Source of the DNA: Chloroflexota bacterium | GTDB lineage: Bacteria > Chloroflexota > Anaerolineae > B4-G1 | Direction of reading: 5' to 3' | Assembly (NCBI GenBank): GCA_003648125.1 | Contig: QMOE01000015.1 | Location: 1-12,899, forward strand | Length of the DNA: 12,899 bases | In this document: piece by piece, positions 6,528 through 12,899 of the stretch | Position numbering within the stretch: position 1 is the first letter of the stretch | Layout: every line of letters begins with the position of its first letter | Notes under the pieces: generated by a model | What the model was told of the DNA's origin: nothing | Seen by the model: only the letters and a program-made list of their open reading frames with translations | Database searches by the model: none | Program-made: the position numbers and the translations under genes

Positions 6528-6554
6528 GTCAAAAGCCCGGCAAAGGCTTTGACG
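6528..6554. repeat. Small hairpin downstream of the FGGY kinase
   Basis: CGTCAAAAGCC and GGCTTTGACG pair with one bulged A around CGGCAAA. It lies about 55 nt after the kinase stop on the minus strand. It may be a transcript-end structure for the kinase message, but no clear T-run follows. Confidence 0.4.
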
Positions 6555-6585
6555 ACCTTCGCCAGGCTCTCACCCTTGCGCCAAA

Positions 6586-6612
6586 GTAAGGCGGTCAGTA
6601 AAACCGCCCTAC
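6586..6612. repeat. GTAGG-type hairpin repeat overlapping the kinase stop codon
   Basis: On the minus strand the element begins GTAGGGCGGT and ends ACCGCCTTAC around a 7-nt loop, with one mismatch near the base. The TAG stop of the FGGY kinase (6611-6609) is part of the left arm. The GTAGG...(C/T)TAC ends match the repeats at 2539-2566, 12051-12100 and 12193-12236. Confidence 0.6.
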
Positions 6613-8168
6613 CTCGGCGGATACCCGGTGATGCTCCGAATCTCGTCGTAGAGCGGGCGCAACCGCCGGTACATCTGCTTGTAGACCCGCCGGTACAGTC
6701 CTTCGTAAATGTCACGCGCGTCGGGGTGCGGCTCGAACCTGTCGCGCACGCGCGTCATCTCTGCCACCGCCGTCTCGAAATCCGGGTGCAGCCCCAATCC
6801 CACCGCCGCGTCCATCGCCGCTCCCAGCCCGGAGGTCTCATAGACGTGGGGCCGGCTGGCGGGCAGGTTGAAAATATCGGCCGTGATCTGCATGGCGGCG
6901 TCCGATTGCGACCCGCCGCCAGAGACGCGCACCTCGGTCGTCCGTACCCGCAGCCGCTTTTGAGTGCGCTCCAACCCCTCGCGCAGCGCGTAGGCCAACC
7001 CCTCCAGGATGGCGCGATAGATGTGAGCGCGGGTATGCACGTCCCCAAAGCCGATGATAGCTCCCTTGGCCTCCGGTCCCGGCAGCTTTAATCCCGGCGA
7101 CCAGTAGGGCTGCAACGTCAACCCCATTGAGCCGGGCGGCACCGCCTCGATCAGTTCATCGAACAACTCCTCCGGCTCGCAGCCCCGCTCGTGGGCCAGT
7201 TGCTCCTCTCGCAAGCCGAACTCGCGCCGGAACCAACTGACCATCCAATAACCCCGGTAAACCTGTAATTCCAGATTGTACGCTCCAGGGACGGCACTGG
7301 GGTAGGGCGGAATGAGGGGGATAACCTCGACATAGCGACGGCTGGTGGTGTTGACGGTGGCTGTGGTGCCGTAGGAGAGGCAGGCGACGTGCGGCTCCAC
7401 GCATCCGGCCCCGATCACCTCGCAGGCCTTGTCGGCGGCGGCGGCGATGAGGGGCAGCCCCGCCGGGATACCGGTCTCCGAGGCGGCCTGGGGAGTGATC
7501 TCGCCCAGCACCTCTGTTGGCGTGACCAGTTCGGGCAGCAGTCGCTCGTCCATCGGCAGCGCCCGCCACTTCCAGTCCGACTTTTTCGCCCAGGTCAGCC
7601 GCTTGTAGTCAAAGGGCATGTAGCCCACCTGGCAGCCCACGCTATCCGCCAGGCGGCCCACCAGCTTGTAGGTCAAATAGCCAGAGAGATACAGATACTT
7701 GTGCGTGTGCTCCCAGATTTCCGGCTGGGATGTGCGCAGCCAGTTGGCCTCGGCCTCCGCCTGAAGATAGGCGGCCGTTTCGGTCATCCCGCTCAAGCGG
7801 AAGGCCAACCCCCACAGCCCGCCGATTGGCTCTAGTCCCTCGGTGCGGCGCTGGTCAAGCCAGACGATGGCCGGACGGAGCGGCTCGCCGCGCTCGTCCA
7901 CGTTGACCATCGTCGCCCGCTGGGTGGTGAGGGCCACGCCCGCTATGGCATCCCTGATAACAGGAGACACCTGCCAGAGTTGCTGACAGGCGGCGCAGAC
8001 GTTTTCCCAAAAGTAGGCGGGATGCTGCTCGGCCCAGCCGGGCTGCTCAGAGAAATACGGCTCAATAGGCACGCGGACTTTGTGTACCAGGTCACCGCGC
8101 AGGTCAAAGACGAGCGCGCGCACCGATTGGGTGCCGCAGTCAATAGCGAGGATGTGATCTTGAGACAT
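6609..8168 (-). CDS. FGGY-family carbohydrate kinase
   Basis: This is an ATP-dependent sugar or polyol kinase of the FGGY family (xylulokinase, ribulokinase and gluconokinase relatives), 519 residues and cytoplasmic. The N-terminal phosphate-binding motif DCGTQSVR is at 10-17, WLDQRR at 103-108, the catalytic aspartate probably D246 in [14 protein letters not shown], and [11 protein letters not shown] (about 265-275) is the second phosphate loop. The C-terminal adenosine motif [15 protein letters not shown] is at about 417-431. The length is typical. The ATG lies 3 nt after the rpiR stop with no strong ribosome binding site, so translation is probably coupled. The adjacent RpiR-type regulator points to a sugar-phosphate inducer, but the substrate cannot be named and no transporter or other pathway enzyme is next to it. 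The stop codon falls in a repeat arm, so the C-terminus may have been trimmed slightly. Confidence 0.93.
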   Translation of the reverse strand: MSQDHILAIDCGTQSVRALVFDLRGDLVHKVRVPIEPYFSEQPGWAEQHPAYFWENVCAACQQLWQVSPVIRDAIAGVALTTQRATMVNVDERGEPLRPAIVWLDQRRTEGLEPIGGLWGLAFRLSGMTETAAYLQAEAEANWLRTSQPEIWEHTHKYLYLSGYLTYKLVGRLADSVGCQVGYMPFDYKRLTWAKKSDWKWRALPMDERLLPELVTPTEVLGEITPQAASETGIPAGLPLIAAAADKACEVIGAGCVEPHVACLSYGTTATVNTTSRRYVEVIPLIPPYPSAVPGAYNLELQVYRGYWMVSWFRREFGLREEQLAHERGCEPEELFDELIEAVPPGSMGLTLQPYWSPGLKLPGPEAKGAIIGFGDVHTRAHIYRAILEGLAYALREGLERTQKRLRVRTTEVRVSGGGSQSDAAMQITADIFNLPASRPHVYETSGLGAAMDAAVGLGLHPDFETAVAEMTRVRDRFEPHPDARDIYEGLYRRVYKQMYRRLRPLYDEIRSITGYPPR

Positions 8169-8171
8169 CGC

Positions 8172-9050
8172 TTAGAACTCGCGCCACAACTCTTTGACGT
8201 TCACCTCCGATGAACTAATGGCCTCGAGTTCCAGCAGATCGCGGTAAGCCCGTTGCATGTCCGCCTTTATCCCCGCTGCGTCATCGGGGTAGCGGGCCAC
8301 AAATGCCGCCACGAGCACGACGATCATAGCAGCCAGACCGGTGAACGATGGCACGTGCACCTGCGTAGGGCCGGGGCAGATGACGGTCGTCTCGGCTGCC
8401 AGGGCCGTCGCCGCGACGTGAGAAGCGCTGAAGGCCAACGTCTTGGCCTCACGCTGGCGCGCAAAGCTGATGGCATCGGCCACTTGCAAGTCCATCCCGG
8501 TGAGCGAGAAGCCTATCACCACATCCACGACGCCCACCCCGGCAAGATTCGCCGCGACGCTCAAGGGATCGGAGGCAATGGATATAGCAGGCAGACCCAA
8601 CTCTCTCAGAGAAGAAGCGCAGAGGGCGGCCAGATGGGCGCCAGTTCCCTGGCCCAGAACCCAGATGTGATGGGCGCCCAAGAGCATGGGGAGAATGGCA
8701 TTGGCCTGCTCCGTCAGACGGGCCTGCGCCAATGAGAGACTGCGCCGCTCGTTCTCCAGGAGGCTGCGAAAGAGACCCATATCATCAGGAGCATCCAGGG
8801 TAGTGGTGTAGGATGCCATCAGTTCCGCCTTGATAATTTCCTGTATCTCCTTGATGAGTTCCCGGAAACCGGAATAGCCCAGAGTTTGAGCGAAGCGAAC
8901 GACGGTTGCCGCGTCCACCTCCATAGTATGAGCCATCTCCGTGGCGGTCATAAAAGCAGTATCCAGCGGCCGCTGCAAGATGAAATCAGCGATCTTGCGA
9001 AAACTGGGGGTCAACTTTTCGTAATTAGCCTGTATTCTTTCTCTGAACAT
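8172..9050 (-). CDS. MurR/RpiR-family transcriptional regulator
   Basis: This 292-residue regulator has an N-terminal RpiR helix-turn-helix at about 1-77 (LTPSFRKIADFIL, TATEMAHTMEVDAATVVRFAQTLGYSGFRELIKEI) and a sugar-isomerase (SIS) domain at about 125-260. VLGQGTGAHLAALCASSLRE marks the first phosphosugar-binding loop and DVVIGFSLTGMDLQVADAI the second. Proteins of this family bind DNA as dimers or tetramers and sense sugar phosphates. The gene is directly followed by the FGGY kinase, so it most likely controls its own operon in response to that kinase's product or a related phosphosugar. A strong ribosome binding site, AAGGAGGTG at 9064-9056, precedes the ATG. Whether it represses or activates is not visible. 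Confidence 0.93.
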   Translation of the reverse strand: MFRERIQANYEKLTPSFRKIADFILQRPLDTAFMTATEMAHTMEVDAATVVRFAQTLGYSGFRELIKEIQEIIKAELMASYTTTLDAPDDMGLFRSLLENERRSLSLAQARLTEQANAILPMLLGAHHIWVLGQGTGAHLAALCASSLRELGLPAISIASDPLSVAANLAGVGVVDVVIGFSLTGMDLQVADAISFARQREAKTLAFSASHVAATALAAETTVICPGPTQVHVPSFTGLAAMIVVLVAAFVARYPDDAAGIKADMQRAYRDLLELEAISSSEVNVKELWREF

Positions 9051-9111
9051 TTCGACACCTCCTTAACCCATCATGGCACTTGGCTCCGCGAATCTCGTGC
9101 CGTTGCGTGTT

Positions 9112-9140
9112 ATTTTACAGGATACCCAAAAGAATTGCAA
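9112..9140 (-). promoter_or_regulatory. Predicted sigma-70 promoter of the rpiR-kinase operon
   Basis: On the minus strand TTGCAA (9140-9135) and TAAAAT (9117-9112) are separated by 17 nt. The predicted start is about 55 nt before the rpiR ATG. Short dyads flank it (GTTGC/GCAAC across the promoter and GGCAC/GTGCC in the leader at 9075-9101), possible operator sites for RpiR autoregulation. Confidence 0.55.
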
Positions 9141-9144
9141 CTCG

Positions 9145-9185
9145 CACAGAAAAGACCTCCGAGGTTTGCGAAACCTCAGAGGTCT
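9145..9185 (-). terminator. Rho-independent terminator of the P-type ATPase gene
   Basis: On the minus strand AGACCTCTGAGGTTT pairs with AAACCTCGGAGGTCT around CGC, with a single A/C mismatch in the stem, and is followed by TTTTCTG. The hairpin (9153-9185) starts 18 nt after the ATPase stop. The same AGACCTC...GAGGTCT sequence may also be a dispersed repeat acting as a terminator here. Confidence 0.65.
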
Positions 9186-9202
9186 GGCTGACCCGGCAAG
9201 TT

Positions 9203-12004
9203 CTACGCCGTGACTGTGGCCGTGCGCTGCCGGGAACGCAGCCGCACGATAGCCTTGGTGATCTCGGCAGCGATGCCGGGCACTAGCAGCAACGGCAGAA
9301 CGACGGCCCATTCCCGCGCCCCCAACAGTGCCGTGTTAAAGATTGGCCGGAGGAAAGGGACATAGATCACACAGAACAAGAGAACGACGGAAAGCAACAC
9401 AGCGTACTGCATATACTTGTTGCTAAAGACGCCTAAACGGAGCAAAGAGACACGCTCCGAGCGAGCGGTGTAGGAGCGTACCAGTTCAGAGGCCGAAAGT
9501 GTGACAAAAGCCATTGTCTGGGCCAGCGCCAGATTGGCAGAATCCCAGCTCCAGCCGATGTAGTAAGCGGCCAATACAACCGTTGTGATGACGACCGTTT
9601 GCACAATCATGCCAACGACCATCAAGCGATTGATGATCGGCTCGTTCACCGGGCGCGGCGGCTGCTCCATGATGTCTGGATCACCTTTTTCCAGCCCCAG
9701 CGCCAGCGCGGGTGCGCCATCGGTGAGTAGATTCAGCCACAGCAATTGAATAGCGGTCAGCGGCGGCGGCGATCCGGCCAGGGTAGCCAGGAAAATGATC
9801 ATGATCTCGGCCAGGTTGCAGGAGAGCAAATAGTAGACAAACTTGCGGATGTTGGAGTAAATGACGCGCCCTTCCTCGACGGCCGAGACGATGGAGGCAT
9901 AGTTATCGTCGGTGAGCACCATGTCCGCCGTCTCTTTGGAGACGTCGGTGCCGGTGATGCCCATGGCCACGCCGATGGAGGCCCGCTTGAGAGCCGGGGC
10001 GTCGTTGACGCCGTCGCCCGTCATAGCGACCACGTGGTCTCGCTCCTTGAGCGCCTCGACGATGCGCACCTTGTGCTGAGGAGAGACGCGGGCGAAAACG
10101 TCCACGTGTTCGATGCGCTCGGCCAATTGTTCGTCGGAGAGATCGTTCAACTCTGCGCCGGTGAGCACCTCGCTGCCGGGCCGCCACAGGCCAACCTCCT
10201 GGGCGATGGCACGGGCAGTATCGGGATAGTCACCCGTGATCATCATAGTGCGGATGCCTGCCTGTCGCGCTTTCTCCACTGCGGGTCTAACCTCCGGCCG
10301 GGCCGGGTCAGTCATCGCCACCAGGCCGAGCAGCACCAGGTCCTTTTCAATCGCGTCGGCGTCCAACTGATCCGGAAGTTGATCCAGGGAATGCTGCGCC
10401 ACGGCCAGCACACGCAGCCCATCCTGCCCCAAATCGCGGATGACGTTCTCGATGTGATTACGCCGCCCCAGCGTGAGGTGAATCTCCTTGCCTTCCTCCA
10501 GAATCGCGTCGCAGAGAGGCAGCATAACGTCGGGCGCACCCTTGACGTAAGCAACGTGTGCCTCCTGGCCTCCGTCTATGCGATGAATGGTGCTCATACG
10601 CTTGCGATCGCTATCAAAGGGGATTTCAGCCACGCGGGGCTGCCGCTTTTCCACCTCATCGCGCCACAGGCCGGCCTTGGCCGCAACTACCACCAGCGCC
10701 CCCTCCGTCGGGTCGCCCACCATGCGATACCGCCTGCCGTCTTCCTCGGTCTCTAGCGGTTCCAGCCGCGCGTCGGAGCAGAGCAGGCTGCCGGTCAGCA
10801 GGGTCATGATCTCGGCGTTGCCGCGTGGGTCGGCGGGGTCGCCATAGTGGTCGAACTCGCCCGTGGGCTGATACCCCTCGCCGCTCACGTCCAGCCGCCA
10901 TTCCGCCACATAGAGCCGCACAGCCATCATCTCGTTCTGGGTCAGGGTGCCGGTCTTGTCGGAGCAGATGATGGTGGCGCTGCCCAGCGTCTCCACCGCC
11001 GGCAGGCGGCGAATGAGGGCGTTGCGCCGCACCATCTCGCGCATCCCCAGCGCCAGGCAAATGGTGACGACCGCCGGCAGTCCCTCCGGGACGGCGGCAA
11101 TCGCCAGGCTGACCGCGACGATGAACAGGTCCATAATCTGCTGTTTGGTCTGCACCAGGTAGGGGATCGCCCCCTGGGTGGAGATGAGAGAGAGATCGGT
11201 ATCCTGGATCAGTGCTTCGATGAAGACGATGCCGCAGAGGGCCAGCGATCCCCAACCCAGCCAGCGTCCCAGTTGATCCAGGCGGCGCTGGAGGGGCGTA
11301 GGCTCCTCTTCGTAGGACTGGATCATCTCGGCGATGAGGCCAATCTGGGTCTGCATGCCGGTGTCCACGACGACGCCCGCGCCACGCCCGTATGTGACCG
11401 TGGTGCTCATAAAGGCACTGTTGATTCGGTCACCCAGGGGAGCGTCTTTCGGCATTGTCGTGTTGGCGCGTTTTTCCACCGGCAGCGACTCGCCCGTGAG
11501 CGACGCCTCGTCAATTTTGAGGTTGACGCTCTCTATGAGACGCAGGTCGGCGGGGACATAATTCCCGGCCTCCAAGAAGACGACGTCGCCGGGGACCAGT
11601 TCGCGGGCCGGAACGGTGACGCGGTGACCATCTCGCAGGACATGGGCCTCGGGAGCAGCCATCTTTTTGAGCGCCGCCAGCGCCTCCTCCGCCTTGCTCT
11701 CCTGGATCACACCCAGGACGGCGTTGAGGATGACGATAGCCATAATCGCGCTGGCCTCTATCACATCCCCCAGCAAGAAAGAGATGACAGCGGAGACAAG
11801 GAGAATGATGACGACAAAATTTTTGAACTGGTCCAACAATAGTTGCCAAAAACCGGGGCGAGGGTGTTCTGCCAGTTCGTTGGGGCCATGTTGAGCCAGT
11901 CTGGTTTTGGCTTCGGCCACCGTAAGGCCGGCTGCCACGTCGGTTCCCAGAGTCTCGACTACTGCCTCCACTGTACGGTCGTGCCACAAAGCTATCTCTG
12001 CCAT
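9203..12004 (-). CDS. Type IIA P-type (Ca2+-transporting) ATPase
   Basis: This is a complete 933-residue cation pump of the inner membrane, most similar in layout to SERCA-like Ca2+ ATPases. The N-terminal cation-ATPase domain occupies about 5-75. The actuator loop TGES is at 170-173, the TM4 motif VPEGLP at 305-310, and the phosphorylation site DKTGTLT at 349-355. KGAPD (488-492) is in the nucleotide domain and TGDGVNDAP is at 662-670. TM5 has NLAE (N730, E733), TM6 has NLLTD (N758, T761, D762), and TM8 has E840. These match the positions of the SERCA site I and II ligands, so calcium export is the best inference, although Mn2+ or other divalent ions are possible. ATG 12004 follows GAGAGG with a short spacer. 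It has its own terminator and probably its own promoter. The pump hydrolyses ATP through an aspartyl-phosphate intermediate. Confidence 0.95.
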   Translation of the reverse strand: MAEIALWHDRTVEAVVETLGTDVAAGLTVAEAKTRLAQHGPNELAEHPRPGFWQLLLDQFKNFVVIILLVSAVISFLLGDVIEASAIMAIVILNAVLGVIQESKAEEALAALKKMAAPEAHVLRDGHRVTVPARELVPGDVVFLEAGNYVPADLRLIESVNLKIDEASLTGESLPVEKRANTTMPKDAPLGDRINSAFMSTTVTYGRGAGVVVDTGMQTQIGLIAEMIQSYEEEPTPLQRRLDQLGRWLGWGSLALCGIVFIEALIQDTDLSLISTQGAIPYLVQTKQQIMDLFIVAVSLAIAAVPEGLPAVVTICLALGMREMVRRNALIRRLPAVETLGSATIICSDKTGTLTQNEMMAVRLYVAEWRLDVSGEGYQPTGEFDHYGDPADPRGNAEIMTLLTGSLLCSDARLEPLETEEDGRRYRMVGDPTEGALVVVAAKAGLWRDEVEKRQPRVAEIPFDSDRKRMSTIHRIDGGQEAHVAYVKGAPDVMLPLCDAILEEGKEIHLTLGRRNHIENVIRDLGQDGLRVLAVAQHSLDQLPDQLDADAIEKDLVLLGLVAMTDPARPEVRPAVEKARQAGIRTMMITGDYPDTARAIAQEVGLWRPGSEVLTGAELNDLSDEQLAERIEHVDVFARVSPQHKVRIVEALKERDHVVAMTGDGVNDAPALKRASIGVAMGITGTDVSKETADMVLTDDNYASIVSAVEEGRVIYSNIRKFVYYLLSCNLAEIMIIFLATLAGSPPPLTAIQLLWLNLLTDGAPALALGLEKGDPDIMEQPPRPVNEPIINRLMVVGMIVQTVVITTVVLAAYYIGWSWDSANLALAQTMAFVTLSASELVRSYTARSERVSLLRLGVFSNKYMQYAVLLSVVLLFCVIYVPFLRPIFNTALLGAREWAVVLPLLLVPGIAAEITKAIVRLRSRQRTATVTA

Positions 12005-12015
12005 ATTCCTCTCAC

Positions 12016-12028
12016 ATACCTATGGTAT
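12016..12028. promoter_or_regulatory. Small dyad just upstream of the ATPase start
   Basis: ATACC (12016-12020) and GGTAT (12024-12028) are inverted around TAT, 11 nt upstream of the ATPase ATG and overlapping its leader. It could be an operator or a leader structure. At five base pairs per arm the support is weak. Confidence 0.2.
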
Positions 12029-12050
12029 CTTCTCAAAAAGTTGGGGCATT

Positions 12051-12100
12051 TGTAGGCCGGATTGGTAATCCGGCTGGTCGGAATACCATTCCGACCTACA
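12051..12100. repeat. Double-hairpin quasi-palindrome (TGTAGG type)
   Basis: Outer arms TGTAGG (12051-12056) and CCTACA (12095-12100) enclose GCCGGATT-GGT-AATCCGGC (12056-12074) and GGTCGGAAT-ACC-ATTCCGACC (12076-12096). The loops GGT and ACC are complementary. The halves are inverted copies that differ at two base pairs, both compensated. It has the same layout as the element at 4970-5018 with unrelated sequence. Confidence 0.75.
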
Positions 12101-12136
12101 TTCCCCCGGATTATTGAGATGATACTACCTATGTAA

Positions 12137-12155
12137 GGGCAGGTTTTGCCTGCCC
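12137..12155. repeat. GGGCAGG hairpin repeat
   Basis: GGGCAGG (12137-12143) and CCTGCCC (12149-12155) form a perfect 7-bp stem with loop TTTTG. It lies between the two double-hairpin elements and is followed by the direct repeat CGCACTAAAATGATACG. Confidence 0.6.
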
Positions 12156-12270
12156 GCACTAAAATGATACGGGTGTGTTTCAAATGAGTTGGGTAGGCGC
12201 GCTTTCCATAGCGCGCGGTATGGAAACCGCGCCTACTTCTAACCGAAATGAAACGCACCAAAATGATACG
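12155..12270. repeat. Pair of 17-bp direct repeats 99 bp apart
   Basis: CGCACTAAAATGATACG (12155-12171) recurs as CGCACCAAAATGATACG (12254-12270), with one mismatch. Between them lie inverted GGTGTGTTTCA (12172-12182) and TGAAACGCACC (12249-12259), which immediately abut the AAAATGATACG parts and surround the double hairpin at 12193-12236. A third partial ATGATAC is at 12119-12125. Confidence 0.6.
12193..12236. repeat. Double-hairpin quasi-palindrome (GTAGGCGCG type)
   Basis: Outer arms GTAGGCGCG (12193-12201) and CGCGCCTAC (12228-12236) are perfect. Inside, GCGCGC-TTTCCATA-GCGCGC (12197-12216) and GCGCGG-TATGGAAA-CCGCGC (12213-12232) are two hairpins with complementary 8-nt loops. The halves differ at one base pair, compensated (C-G in one, G-C in the other). 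It can fold as one 18-step hairpin or as two small ones. Confidence 0.75.
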
Positions 12271-12294
12271 TCTGAAAAGTGCCATCGAGAGTTG

Positions 12295-12322
12295 ATTATA
12301 GCACATTCACATTTGGCAGCAA
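12295..12322 (-). promoter_or_regulatory. Predicted minus-strand promoter (probable ATPase promoter)
   Basis: On the minus strand TTGCTG (12322-12317) and TATAAT (12300-12295) are 16 nt apart. It faces the ATPase gene. If used, it would give a leader of roughly 280 nt containing all three palindromic elements. A closer promoter cannot be excluded. Confidence 0.4.
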
Positions 12323-12340
12323 GAACACGCGCTGCGGGCG

Positions 12341-12371
12341 GCGAATCTGCTTGCGCAAGCAATCCATTCGC
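12341..12371. promoter_or_regulatory. Operator-like dyad inside the fmdB promoter
   Basis: A perfect 14-bp palindrome TGCTTGCGCAAGCA (12348-12361) overlaps the -35 box, and an outer pair GCGAAT (12341-12346) and ATTCGC (12366-12371) extends the symmetry toward the -10. The arrangement is what a dimeric repressor site would look like. No candidate regulator is encoded nearby. Confidence 0.45.
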
Positions 12372-12379
12372 GGTATAAT
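12351..12379 (+). promoter_or_regulatory. Predicted sigma-70 promoter of fmdB
   Basis: TTGCGC (12351-12356) and TATAAT (12374-12379) are exactly 17 nt apart and point at the zinc-ribbon gene. The expected transcription start is about 28 nt before its ATG, leaving room for the TAGGAG site at 12396-12401. Confidence 0.6.
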
Positions 12380-12413
12380 ATCCAGTAGAGTTTGGTAGGA
12401 GATTAGCAAGAGT

Positions 12414-12710
12414 ATGCCATTGTATGAATATCAGTGTCAGGTCTGTGGTGTGCGCTTTGAACGCTGGCAGCACATGAACGATGAGCCTGTGAAAATCTGC
12501 CCCGAGTGCGGGGGACAAGTACACAGGTTGATCCAACCTGTCGGGGTCATTTTCAAAGGTTCGGGCTTTTACGTCACCGACAATCGAGCCAAGTCTTCAA
12601 CTTCAAAGCCCAGCAGCACAAAGAAGCAATCGCAAGAGAAAAAATCAGAAGAAAGCAAAAGCACAGACGCGAGCGACACAAAGAGCGAAAAAAGCGAACT
12701 AGCTACCTGA
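12414..12710 (+). CDS. FmdB-family zinc-ribbon protein
   Basis: This small protein of 98 residues starts with a zinc ribbon: MPLYEYQCQVCGVRFERWQ with C8-x2-C11, and ICPECGG with C29-x2-C32. The conserved segment PVGVIFKGSGFYVTDNR follows at about 42-58. This is the FmdB/CxxC regulatory-type family; its role is unclear and has been linked to regulation only by name. The tail from about residue 59 is low-complexity, rich in Ser, Lys and Glu, as is common in the family. TAGGAG at 12396-12401 lies 12 nt before the ATG, with a weaker AAGAG closer. The last three residues (LAT) and the TGA stop are read from the end of a MITE-like element, so the original C-terminus was probably different and perhaps longer. 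Confidence 0.9.
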   Translation: MPLYEYQCQVCGVRFERWQHMNDEPVKICPECGGQVHRLIQPVGVIFKGSGFYVTDNRAKSSTSKPSSTKKQSQEKKSEESKSTDASDTKSEKSELAT

Positions 12711-12848
12711 CACTTTGCAGCAGTTCGCCGGTTGAGTAGCCACGGAGTGGCGTATCGAAACTCAGAACTGCGCCAAAACGTGGTTTCGATACGGCTTTTA
12801 GCCACTCAACCGACGTTTTAGCTGTGTTTTTCAAAACTGTCAGGTGGC
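12702..12848. mobile_element. MITE-like element with TA duplication at the fmdB 3' end
   Basis: Terminal inverted repeats GCTACCTGACA (12702-12712) and TGTCAGGTGGC (12838-12848) match at 10 of 11 positions. Each is flanked by a TA dinucleotide (12700-12701 and 12849-12850), as expected for IS630/Tc1-type target duplication. There is no transposase inside the 147 bp. Nested inside is a second inverted repeat at 12729-12812. Confidence 0.6.
12729..12812. repeat. CGGTTGAGT...GTATCGAAAC inverted repeat
   Basis: CGGTTGAGTAGCCAC and CGTATCGAAAC (to 12761) are mirrored by GTTTCGATACG (12783-12793) and GCCACTCAACCG (to 12812). Sequences with GGTTGAGT...GTATCGAAAC are dispersed in various bacteria. 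Here the repeat lies wholly inside the larger MITE-like element. Nothing coding is seen from here to the window end. Confidence 0.7.
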
Positions 12849-12899
12849 TAGTAGAAAAGCGAATAAATAACCATACAGTGGGACGGGCGTGGCCGCATA

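Larger units (their letters stand above)
12005..12413. other. 409-bp gene-free divergent intergenic region
   Basis: No credible gene lies between the ATPase (leftward) and fmdB (rightward). The left two thirds hold three palindromic repeat elements (12051-12100, 12137-12155, 12193-12236) and copies of an ATGATAC word at 12119, 12164 and 12263. The right third holds back-to-back promoters at 12295-12322 (minus) and 12351-12379 (plus). Confidence 0.6.

Noticed and set aside
6446..6715. 89-codon minus-strand frame past the kinase end
   Set aside because: It overlaps the kinase in another frame and continues through repeats. No start signal or family is seen.
9746..10756. 336-codon plus-strand open frame
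   Set aside because: It lies wholly inside the P-type ATPase on the opposite strand. The His-, Gln- and Gly-rich translation has no domain and no ribosome binding site.
10847..11842. 331-codon plus-strand open frame
   Set aside because: It is antisense to the conserved first half of the ATPase and has low-complexity composition typical of a shadow.
12161..12270. Simple transposon with an 11-bp target duplication
   Set aside because: The direct repeat extends beyond the supposed boundary (CGCAC before AAAATGATACG on both sides), so the flanks are not a plain target duplication.
12005..12300. CRISPR array
   Set aside because: The repeated hairpins differ in sequence, spacing is irregular, and no cas genes are present.
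11992..12306. Small minus-strand open frame upstream of the ATPase
   Set aside because: It runs through the palindromic repeats, and its repeated RIILVR segments come from the 17-bp direct repeats rather than from a protein.

Overview
The window is GC-rich bacterial DNA. The mix of genes (a RuvB followed by a DUF2905 protein, an RpiR regulator beside an FGGY kinase, transporters carrying universal-stress domains, an FmdB zinc ribbon) and the many intergenic palindromic repeats suggest a Chloroflexota (Anaerolineae-like) genome. That placement is inference from gene content; there is no rRNA or tRNA here to confirm it.

Region 1 (1-4947, plus strand) is an ion-transport and stress block. It holds an MscS-type channel, then the broken remains of a large amino-acid permease fused to universal stress (USP) domains and a C-terminal DUF2179 domain. 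Next come an intact SLC13/ArsB/NhaD-superfamily permease with an extracytoplasmic Ig-like N-terminal domain and a free-standing USP-like protein. The permease relic has lost TM2-TM7, carries a +1 shift in a run of seven Gs, and has lost most of its first USP domain.

Region 2 (about 4948-9202, minus strand) runs leftward towards region 1. An rpiR regulator and an FGGY sugar kinase form a tight pair with a good promoter. Further left, ruvB and a small DUF2905 membrane protein form another pair, and the ruvB message looks nearly leaderless.

Region 3 (9203-12004, minus strand) is a complete type IIA P-type ATPase in which the expected Ca2+ ligand positions are kept. A terminator-like hairpin follows its stop.

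Region 4 (12005-12899) begins with a gene-free divergent intergenic stretch that holds three palindromic elements and back-to-back promoters. It ends with an fmdB-like zinc-ribbon gene whose stop codon lies inside the terminal repeat of a MITE-like element.

I see no defence system, prophage or CRISPR array. The most distinctive signal is the set of quasi-palindromic repeats. In three of them (4970-5018, 12051-12100, 12193-12236) the two halves are inverted copies, and each half is itself a hairpin. The halves differ at five base pairs, and every difference is compensated on the opposite arm. Repeats also supply or abut gene ends: the kinase stop codon lies in a hairpin arm and the fmdB stop lies in a MITE terminal repeat.
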